Shown here: positions 56,205 through 64,000 of the stretch, one piece after another
Numbering within the stretch: the stretch's first letter is position 1
How the letters are laid out: each line of letters begins with the position of its first letter
NCBI GenBank assembly: GCA_013368315.1
Contig: JAACJM010000042.1
Coordinates: 248,001 to 312,000 of the forward strand
Direction: 5' to 3'
Length of the DNA stretch: 64,000 bases
Origin: Tetrapyrgos nigripes
Lineage: Eukaryota > Basidiomycota > Agaricomycetes > Agaricales > Campanellaceae
The notes under the pieces: generated by a model
What the model saw: only the letters and a program-made list of their open reading frames with translations
Databases searched by the model: none
What the model was told of the DNA's origin: nothing
Program-made: the position numbers and the translations under genes

Positions 56205-56364
56205 ATTATTGCTCCTATTTTCTACACTAGTAACATTGATCGGTCAAATGTGATGTGGTTTACAGAAAGACAAGCAAGCAAAGTCAGGGCAAAAAAAGAA
56301 CAAATTTCTATTCCAAGTGAGCAAGCGAGCCTCGAGGCCAGAAAAAAAATAATTTCCATTCCAA

Positions 56365-58329
56365 TCAATCATCGTCACCCTCACCATTGTAAGAAAGAGT
56401 CAGGTCTATGACACTTGGAGAATCCAAAACTGTAGTACCATCATCATCCTCACTGCCAGACAGAGTCAGGTCTATGATGCTCGGAGAACCTGAAGCAGAG
56501 GTACCATAACTATCATCGCTCTCATCACTCTCGCTCTGACCACTAAAAGCAGCCATAACTCCTGAGGAAATAGGATACTCATCGCAAATTGTATCTATCT
56601 GAAATGAATAAGGTCAATTGAGACAAACGAGATAGTGAAATGGGAGACTAACCATCTGCCTCTTTTGCTGCTTAGCCAAATTTGCTTTTGGACTGGCATA
56701 CTTTTGGCGGAGGTCACCCAGAAGGCCATGTAGATGGTGAGTTGGAATGACTGCAGGAGATAGCCAGAGGGAAATGGTAGTGTGCTGGGCATTAGGAGGG
56801 TTACTGGTTGCTTGTATGGCTGAACAGACTGTATCGGAGAGGTCAGTCACATCAAACTTGATCCGGCACAGCATTTTAGGCTCCAGCTGGACATTGCTGC
56901 ATTCCATGGGGCACTGTACCAGACCCTGCATAACAACATGAGAATTAAGCCTCGAGAAAAATAATGGATGCTTACATTCAGGAGCCCCCGAGCACATATT
57001 CCAGGCCAAACTTGGGTCTTGAATGTAGTTAGCATATCGTTCTGGCTCCAGGAAAATAGCTGATGGGAGAGTAAGGCAATAGAGCAGAGGTCAGGCTCAA
57101 TGATCAGATCCAACCTGAGTGCTGAGATAAATTGAAACGAGTCTGAGACTCAGGGAAAGACGTATTGCAGCACAGTACAGATGGCTGGAAAGGGATCAGG
57201 AATCCTATGGGCAAGAGCAGCATGCTTTTTGCCAATGAAGCCATGGGGATCATATGCGAGCTGATGCTTGAGCTCAGGGACCCACTGAAGATGGAGGTAG
57301 CTCTGAAAATCTGCATGTGACTGAAACTCTTCTGCGGCAAAACAAAGCTTGGTGCCCAAGTCGGTATTTGTCAGAGCATAGGACATAGCTTCACCACAAC
57401 CAAGAAGGCCCTGCACAGCTTAATGTTAGTATGTGAGAAGAGATACTAAGAGGATGATCTGCTTACTCAATCATAATCTCCACCTCGAAGTACAGCAAAA
57501 AGTAGCATGCCATCAGCAAGGATAGGAGTCTTGGCTTGCAGAGCAATATCAGAAGCTCTGTATGTAGCGACAGTATCATGGTCATTCTTGATATGCGGAC
57601 TGTGTTGGGAGTGATGGGAGTGAGCAAACTCAGTAAGTAAATGAGCTAACAATGAATGTACTTTCTGATAATGAAGGTTGCTCCAAACACCAGTGCATCA
57701 CTATCATCAGTGAGGACAGCATAAATATGCCCCTGTTTGTTGAGCCAGGCCAGTTCAGCTTCTGCCTCACCAGGAGCCTATGAGCAAAACTGCATAAATG
57801 AAAGCCCTTGAAAGAAGACGGCGAAGAACCTACAGTATGATAAAAAAAACCGAAATCTCACAGCATACCCTGTACCCTTGCAGTCATCCAATGGGTGTGG
57901 GTGAGTACCTGGTGGTTTCGCTTTTGTCCTGGCCGCTCTGGCCCATCAAATACCACAATGAGAACAACAGGCAGGGTGGAAAAGCGTGCAATTCGGAAGA
58001 ACATGTTGCGGAGTTCAGGGTTCTCACCGAGCTGGGCATGTGTGACAGACTTGGTGCTTCGAAGTGCGGCTTGAACCTTAGAAAATATGACACTGAAAGA
58101 AAGCTTCAGTTGCAATCCACAAGCAGAAGAAAAACAACATACGATATATCTACACCAATCCTGTAGGGCCTTCCTGTTGCAGTGAGATGGTTGATACAAA
58201 GCTCCGACAATGAGGTAATCTTCTTGGATGAGGAAACGAGCTGTTACGTGCAGAATAAAGAGATTAGAACATATATACTAGAAGACTGAGAAGCAGACTA
58301 CTCACATCCCAAAGACCTGGAACACTCAT
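56365..58329 (-). pseudogene. XPG/PIN-type nuclease (GEN1-like family) with three UGA stops
   Basis: Read from ATG 58329 on the minus strand, about eight exons splice in phase: MSVPGLWD; RIGVDIS; NPELRNMFFRIARF and FDGPERPGQKR (XPG N-domain); DFGFFYHT/APGEAEAELAWLN and LTDDSDALVFGA (XPG-I acidic residues present); GGDYD/GLLGCGEAM (C-terminal active-site Asp and helical turn); EPDLCSIALL; a family-specific C-terminal domain; and a Ser/Asp tail with two copies of a SIIDLTLS / SVIDLTLS motif, each followed by an acidic run (SUMO-interaction type). XPG-family enzymes cut flaps or Holliday junctions; many mushroom copies are multicopy PIN-like genes. TGA interrupts the frame at 57860-57858 (before DFGFFYH), 57469-57467 (GGDYD-stop-GLL) and 57152-57150 (VFP-stop-VSD). 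Catalytic residues are otherwise intact, so inactivation is recent. Confidence 0.8.
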
Positions 58330-58449
58330 GGTCAACGTAGAGGTCAGAGAAGCACAAAAAGGGTTTGAGCTCCTAAGTCATACCTATATGACAAACCCCT
58401 ATTATTACTCTAGGGCCAACACCTAATCCAGAAGGAGACGCAGAAACAT

Positions 58450-58793
58450 TAGGGTACAGCACAGGGCTCCTGCAGGGAAAATTTTCCAACCCGCCCCTGT
58501 ACCCGCCAAAACCCCTACCCATAAAGACGAGTCGAGGGCTAACCCACAGGATTTGAGTGGATTATGAGCCAGTGGTCAAAAATTGAGTGAGAAATATTAT
58601 TTCAAGAATGTTAAAGCTTCACTCACGCTTTTTAGGACCTGATGGCATTGATACAGTGCATAACAATGACATCGTTGACCCATTCACTGGGTGGCGGGTT
58701 TATGGCAGGTTGAGCGATGGTGACTTGTACCTGTACCGGCCAACCCCGTACCTCTCAACCCACCATTTACCCGTGAACCTTTGCTTTTCCCTA
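58450..58793. mobile_element. 344-bp hAT-type element with perfect 8-bp target duplication
   Basis: TAGGGTACAGCACAGGGCTCC at the left and TTTTCCCTA at the right, with GGGTT/AACCC subterminal sequence. The flanks AGAAACAT (58442-58449 and 58794-58801) are identical. The ends and the adjoining TCCTGCAGG.AAAA.TT block match the left end of the 14808-16878 element, so this is a shorter member of that family. Confidence 0.9.
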
Positions 58794-58801
58794 AGAAACA
58801 T

Positions 58802-59591
58802 CCAACTAAAATTGAATCACGCAGGAAACATCAGCAAAAATTTAATGCAACTTACAGAACAGTTTGGCCAGCTCAACACACGCAGTTCAGAACATGGATA
58901 CTAGAATGGTCAAATGTGATGGTGGACTTGAAGGTGTGACCGCATATTTTGACCATCTGGGGCCATGGACACGTAGCGACAGTCATAGTAAAAAAAGAGA
59001 GCCAGGAGAGCCAGAACTGAAGGGCTGGGATTGCAAGTTTGGAACATGGGTTGCAAAGCAGATAGCATATAAAGAAGGTAAAGACAGATTCAAAGGTGAA
59101 AAAAGTAAGACGTACTTGACTTTGGTAGCCTGTCCAATGCCAAATTCCATTCTGCCATGACTGATTGCTTAGTGTATCTTGGGGTCCACAGTCACGGAGG
59201 ACATGGTGAAAAAAAGAAAGCTCAAGGCCTCGTTACTGGAGAAAACTTTGAAGGAAGAGAGTGAAGAGCTGTGCATTCCTGCCAGCGCGCACCGAACAAT
59301 CTGAAGTACAACGTGTCACCACGTGACTTCGGAAATTCGGAAAAAGGATGCCTTCCTCCTGGTACCAGCGCGTTCAAGGATGTACTGGCAGCCTGAGGCC
59401 AGCATGTGTAAAATGTTTCTATTGTACTTCTGCTGACTCCTTTTGGTATCCATAGCTATTGAATGCAAGAAAATAAAGCAGATAGCCGTCTCCTTGAAGG
59501 TTTCTTGGGCTGATTTAGGTGGATTTAGCCTGGTTTAAGGGATAAATCGCAGGTAAATGCCAGGTAAGTGCGAAATAAGTCTGATTTAAGA
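58802..59591. other. No gene resolved
   Basis: One plus-strand frame (58864-59160) has mixed composition but no start context, splice partner or motif that I trust. Confidence 0.3.
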
Positions 59592-59614
59592 AGCCGTTAA
59601 ATCAGATTTAACGG
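59592..59614. repeat. Perfect 11-bp palindrome
   Basis: GCCGTTAAATC-A-GATTTAACGGC, preceded by several GATTTA/TAAATC units (59510-59590). It could be a transposon terminus or a binding site. Confidence 0.75.
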
Positions 59615-59619
59615 CGCGG

Positions 59620-59705
59620 GAGCTGGGGAACTGAACCCAGTGGTCAATTTATGATGACGAGTTCACACTCGCTTACCACTATTGAGCTGAACCAATTGAC
59701 TAGAG
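59620..59705 (-). ncRNA. tRNA-like sequence, probably pseudo-tRNA or SINE head
   Basis: The minus strand has TCAGCTCAATAGTGGTAAGCG (A-box-like), a CGAG..CTCG stem, and a B-box-like GGGTTCAGTTCC, but no matching 7-bp acceptor stem and an irregular anticodon arm. It is therefore not a functional tRNA. Confidence 0.45.
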
Positions 59706-59929
59706 ACGAGCTGTCGTTCGTACTATGTATACATAGATACATATGTATTTACCTTCCTTTACTCATTCACTCGGGCTTTCTTCCTTGTGTAGGATATGGT
59801 GTCCACTCACCAGACACACCATTACCACTTGTATCCAAGCAGGTACACCAGATTGTCATGAAGGCTCTCAGGTGCTTGGATATATACCTCTCATGCCCAT
59901 CAAGGGCTTTGTTCTCAGGCCTTCGCTGA

Positions 59930-60784
59930 TGTCTTCGCTTTGATAGCACAAAGCCATCAGACCAGAGGTTTCCGAACTTCCCCCAAGAGCAGTTGCAATG
60001 TGCTTTATAGTTGCAACTGGTATGGCTCGTACCAATCAGAATCTCACACTATGAGTCAAAAAAGGGTCATAGTCACCCTTTTCTTGGGGGTCACCCAAAA
60101 ATTGGTTTAATCTCAACCCATCGTCCCCCTTCGCGCCACCGTTCCAAAGTATCACTGAGTTACCCTCCGGCAGGTGAATATCACCCGTTGTTAAGTGCGC
60201 ATGCATTAGCAAACACTGTACATAGCTATAGTGAATACATATGAGGTAGAAAACTAGACAGAAACTCCGGCGTCGGAGTGACCTGAATCTATATAAGTCT
60301 TTTTCTCCAATTATGGTAATCTATGACTCTTTGCACTTCATCATTAGCCACGAACGATCCGTGTTCCGTATGCAAAGCTTTACTGCGCTGGTCCGGCTAT
60401 ACAATTTTCTCAAGCCCGCAAGGCTTGGTACGCAAAAAAGGATAAAATCCTTAAAATATATTCGTGTGGTGCCCAATGAAGTCATACAATCATGCACCTA
60501 TTAGACTCTCAGCACCACGTACGTACATACGACATAAACTACTGCTTTTCATCTTTGAATACCTGAATAAGACATCAATATATTGAGAAGAGCGCTGGCA
60601 GGCAATTGAGTGGGTCGACGGGGCATTGATGGCAGGAAATCGAGCCAGCCAAGGTGGAACTGAACCAGTAGTGTATCGTTAACGAGCTGCCAGCTGCACC
60701 CGAACCACCTGATAGCCGAGCGTACCTGTATTTAGTACGATTTATCGCTTTTCCGTAAATTATAGCTTTTAAAAGGACTTATTA
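59930..60784. other. No gene seen
   Basis: Only short frames; no repeat ends recognised. Confidence 0.4.
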
Positions 60785-60925
60785 TATGAGAAGTAGTCTG
60801 TCTCGGGCAACGATCTGAGGCTTCAACTCGTTGCTAGAGTTCGTACCACATTCATTTACTGCTTCAGCTTAAGTGTCGATATCGAGCCCGATCGGAAATA
60901 AGTGAAAGGTGAATTTATCTAAACA
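60785..60925 (+). repeat. Direct repeat, copy 1
   Basis: About 140 bp including GCAACGATCTGAG.CTTCAACTCGT.GCTAGAGTTCGT and GCTTCAGCTTAAG.GTCGAT.TCGAGCC, repeated at 61582-61742 at roughly 80% identity. Confidence 0.75.
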
Positions 60926-61339
60926 CTATAAGAGTATTTGATCATCAGCACAAAGCTCCACTGAGATGAACAAAAAAAAAACACCAAATCGTTTGGCATA
61001 CTTTAAACGTGAATGAGATGCTCATAAATCAAAGTCTTCGTTCTTGAAGGAACTGGCTTGCGTATGAGCATATCTGAATTGACGACCGATGCAGTGATAA
61101 CATCGACGGTGTTTTTCCTAAAATAATTGCAATTTATCAAAGGGTAAGCCACCACCTTGAGCAAAAATACGCATAGGAGCTCCACCTACGTATGCTAGTA
61201 TGTATATATCCTTTGATGGTGGCTGATGGCTGACTGAGGAAGCCTAAGGTCTGCACCCGTGAATGCGTGAGCAATATTAATCACAATCAAGTGGATTCCT
61301 TTCCGAGTGATGGAGCCCGTAATCCGACAAGGCTGAGGC

Positions 61340-61525
61340 CATCACGGAACTGGGACAAACATGGTAAACCGCACCATCGATAGTATATGCTTGCCATCGT
61401 ACTCCATAACATGGCACCCCGATGGCAATTGCATACCATCCACTGCCATCTTCAAACCATGATGGTCTTTGCATGGCCAGCATATGCCATGCATGGCAAT
61501 GTTCGTCCCAATTCCGTGATGCCTT
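61340..61525. mobile_element. ~186-bp MITE-like inverted repeat rich in CATGGC
   Basis: CATCACGGAACTGGGACAAA at the left, complement of CATCACGGAATTGGGACGAA at the right, enclosing many ATGGCA/TGCCAT units. It lies between the two direct repeats. Target duplication not defined. Confidence 0.65.
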
Positions 61526-61581
61526 CATGCTGTATTCTTCGACAACTTTACTTACCGGGAACCCTTAACAGACTATGGTAC

Positions 61582-61742
61582 TTATTATACGAAAGGTAGT
61601 AGGGAATTTATTGTCTTGAGCAACGATCTGAGACTTCAACTCGTCGCTAGAGTTCGTGCTCCACCTATTTACCGCTTCAGCTTAAGCGTCGATGTCGAGC
61701 CTCGGATTTCGGGAACATCTTAGTGAAATATGAATTTATTAA
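61582..61742 (+). repeat. Direct repeat, copy 2
   Basis: Second copy of the 60785-60925 repeat. No LTR features (no TG..CA ends, primer site or reverse transcriptase) lie between them. Confidence 0.75.
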
Positions 61743-62053
61743 GCGTGCGACAGTCAACGTACCTGTAACCTTGCCTCTCTTAGATGTGTCCAGTTCATCT
61801 GAACTTCTATAGCTTACATTTGCTGGTAGGTTTGCTCCACTCACTAGTCCATCCATACTTTCAAAATCACTTGTTCAAATTGCGGGTAAATTCGACCTTT
61901 CTTCTGGTATAAAATCTGCAAGCAAACACCTTTCGTTTCCAAGATCCAAGCCACATCTTTCCCATTGCTCATGGTACATTCCGTTTTTTTTTTTTTGAGG
62001 ATAACACGACTACATAACTAATGACGACTAATCTACTAGTAGCAGTTTTCACA

Positions 62054-62285
62054 ATGAAATTCAAGCTGACCATCACTTCCATCATGGCCGTCGCCATCAT
62101 GCTTAGCCACTCAGTGATCGAAGGCAACGCCACGCCTATGCCGGATGAATGCTGCTGCCCGGGCGACGCATCCTGTCTCAGCGTCTGTGGATGCAGGTAA
62201 GATATCCATCTTTTTCTAACTTGAAATTGAATTTCATTATCTTTTTTTCGTACTTTTTTCTTACAGACCGGGCGGGGGGGATTGA
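62054..62285 (+). CDS. Small secreted cysteine-rich peptide, 53 aa
   Basis: Exon 1 62054-62196, a 70-nt intron with good signals (gtaaga..ttacag), and exon 2 62267-62285 give 54 codons including the stop. MKFKLTITSIMAVAIMLSHS is a signal peptide, with likely cleavage near EGNA. The mature part of about 27 residues is MPDECCCPGDASCLSVCGC plus a short RPGGGD end, with six cysteines (CCC.....C...C.C). Short secreted Cys-rich proteins are common in mushrooms as effector-like or defence peptides; no specific family is recognised. A long T run precedes the gene at 61985. The overlapping minus-strand ORF is a shadow. Confidence 0.65.
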
Positions 62286-62410
62286 GCTTTTCAGAGCTTA
62301 AGAAATAATTCAAGAGTGCACAAAGTGTTTTCTGATTGTTTTCTGATTTGAAAGTAGCAAAGCCAAAGCAGTTCAACCTGCAGTTGTTTTTGTTGTGTAC
62401 ATTTAGTGGT

Positions 62411-62480
62411 TACGAGGCCCTTTAGGCCGAGTTAACTTATGTCGACCCCTCAATTGAGTAGCAAAGGTTCTCACGGGTTC
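62411..62480 (+). repeat. SINE-like repeat, diverged copy
   Basis: GAGGCCCTTTAGGCCGAGTT, AACTTATGTCGACC and GGTTCTAAC match the middle of the 44.3- and 45.5-kb copies. The downstream body (to about 62700) is only weakly similar. Confidence 0.55.
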
Positions 62481-62741
62481 TAACTTTTACACGCCACCAC
62501 AGCGCTCCGAAGTACCCAAACTGACGCTCGATACGTCATAGCTCATTTCTGCCTTGCCGCCCACCAACCACGATGAGCTTCAGGCGTATTTACCTTCCCT
62601 CAGCAGCCGTCGCAAGTCCAACTGCCGCTCTCTGAACCACTACGGGCTCCTCCACCCAACGTTCAAGATGTCATTACAGAAGATATTAAGCTCTATCTAA
62701 ATTTTTTAGTCAATTTTACAGTATTACTTACTTATACAATG

Positions 62742-62790
62742 GGCCTCGTAATTTGCCATGCAAAGCAGTGGCACCTTTCCCCAGTTGAAT
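62742..62790 (+). repeat. SINE-like repeat head
   Basis: GGGCCTCGTAATTTGCCATGCAAAGCAGTGGCA with CTTTCCCCAG, nearly identical to 44962-45005. Confidence 0.7.
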
Positions 62791-64000
62791 GAATGTTTAG
62801 TGTTCTATCCTTAGATTCATGAGCAAGTTAACGACCCTCGCTGACTTGTTGTTATTATCATCTACAAAAGCCCCACCCTGTCAAACCTTGGGTCTCCGAT
62901 CCGAGAAGATCCCTGACTCCAACCTTGGAAAATTTTTTTCGTGGCCTACCCAACCCCCCTTCTACTTATATATAGCCACTACATTCGAGCTTCCGTCTCC
63001 GTCTCCTTCTCTTCCGTCTCCCGACTTTCATGTCTCCGTGTTCTCAGTGTATATATGATAACTTTGTACTGTCCTTCTGTAATCTCAAATGCTCATACCT
63101 TGCCTTCTCGCCATTCCTACCATCTACCTGGTGTTGCTGCTCAAGCTGCCCTGTAAGCATGGCTGCTGACTGGTCCACTTATGGGGAGCTGTATTGTGCA
63201 GCAAGTGACTTTGGTGTTGCTGCTTAAGCTGTTCCATAGGCATGGCTGCTGACTGTATTGTGTAGCTTGTGAGTTTCTGGTGTTGCTCTTTCTCTGTTCA
63301 GCCTACACTGTCCCCGAATTTGCAATGCCCAATGCATGGTAGCCTCACTGGTATGCATTCCAAGTTGCTGCTTCCATGAACCATGCTTATACCCTATTGC
63401 AGGCCCTGACATATTCTCAAAAAGACCTCCTTCCCTATCTGCTTGGTTTGTTCCCCATCATAACATATGACAAATGTCAGACTTATAGTTTTTTATCCAT
63501 CAGGCTGCATTATCATCACTGAGTCTTCCTTTTGGTACTATGATGAAACCCAACCATTATCCATTTGCCTTGAGTATCATACCTCAGCCTACCTTCAGTC
63601 ATAGCAAATGATCTCAGTCACAAATGCAATAAATAAAGCACAAATTACAACAAAGGGTCACCAATGGCTTCCAAACTCATTAACCACCTTGGTTTTAAAC
63701 AATCTCCTGGTGAGTGATACTGTTAATTCCTTTCTTTATATTAATATAAGTCTACTCTCCTAGGATAGACCAAATGTCATGAACTGACCAACCAACTACT
63801 CAGTTACCCAGTATCTCTTACCCCTCTAACCCCTCACATCCCTTTCCCCTCGTACACTTGGTACAAAGTAACTTGACTGCAAAGCTTGTATACCTACAAC
63901 AAAGAGTCAGAATGAGTCAAGGAGAGTCATATTTAATGATATGTAATGTTGATGAGTCATAGAAAGGAATGAGCCATCTTAGAGATCTGGAAACAATGAG
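62791..64000. other. No gene seen; imperfect tandem repeat near 63130-63290
   Basis: GGTGTTGCTGCT.AAGCTG followed by GCATGGCTGCTGACTG occurs twice, about 83 bp apart (from about 63130 and 63212), with a weaker third trace. No coding sequence is supported up to the window edge. Confidence 0.45.

Noticed and set aside
46592..58329. UGA = sense codon (altered genetic code) as the main explanation for the stops
   Set aside because: Intact genes here use TGA as a normal terminator (for example 12022, 32283, 37366) and the NLR also carries a frameshift; mutation is simpler.
59620..59705. Functional tRNA
   Set aside because: A and B boxes are good but no acceptor stem forms and the anticodon arm is irregular.
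60785..61742. LTR retrotransposon
   Set aside because: The direct repeats have no TG..CA ends, primer-binding site, polypurine tract or coding sequence between them.
1..64000. CRISPR arrays, bacterial operons or ribosome binding sites
   Set aside because: None present; the sequence is eukaryotic with spliceosomal introns.

Overview
The window is nuclear DNA of a mushroom-forming basidiomycete (Agaricomycetes-like). The evidence is many 50-60 nt GT-AG introns, a NACHT-WD40 (NLR-like) gene, single-pass and seven-helix membrane protein families, intron-containing tRNAs, and a dense load of small non-autonomous transposons. No database search was possible: family names come from motif recognition, and exon joins from reading splice signals and phases by eye. 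The proteins below were spliced by hand and the reading frame closes in each.

Layout. 0-5 kb: a partial minus-strand gene at the left edge, a 760-bp fold-back element, an orphan acidic 3' exon, a SINE-like copy, and a 5-exon gene with an internal exon duplication (3815-4800). 5.3-9.6 kb: a Pom34-like nuclear-pore membrane protein whose last intron is about 1.06 kb, an intron-containing tRNA-Glu, and a broken Fet3-type multicopper oxidase carrying a hAT-type insertion with a perfect 8-bp target duplication. 10-12 kb: the first member of a paralogous membrane-protein family (Ser/Pro stalk, one helix, coiled coil, C-terminal PPSY). 12.8-25.5 kb: a transposon nest with fold-backs, two further hAT-type elements with 8-bp duplications, a nested mariner-like MITE and an internally deleted multicopy gene. 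26.6-29.1 kb: a 724-residue Mid2-like surface protein. 31-32.3 kb: a 7-exon seven-helix protein. 33.5-35.6 kb: an unresolved minus-strand membrane gene and two tRNAs. 35.7-42.3 kb: a segmental duplication holding two more stalk/PPSY paralogs, each followed tail-to-tail by a minus-strand membrane relic, with a decayed relative between them. 42.3-46.2 kb: repeats, including a fourth hAT-type element. 46.6-50.9 kb: a NACHT-WD40 gene broken by two UGA codons and a frameshift. 51.8-58.8 kb: a zinc-finger fragment, a fourth PPSY paralog split by two hairpin-ended insertions, a mobile-gene fragment, an XPG/PIN-type nuclease relic with two SUMO-interacting-type motifs, and a fifth hAT-type element. 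59-64 kb: mostly repeats plus a 53-residue secreted cysteine-rich peptide gene.

Most notable: (i) two insertions in one relic whose edges can be placed exactly against intact paralogs, leaving no target duplication longer than 1 bp and ending in a conserved hairpin found at ten sites; (ii) five hAT-type insertions with 8-bp duplications; (iii) all six in-frame premature stops in three neighbouring relics (46-58 kb) are UGA; (iv) a stalk-repeat copy-number series (about 3, 2, 1) in the membrane-protein paralogs.
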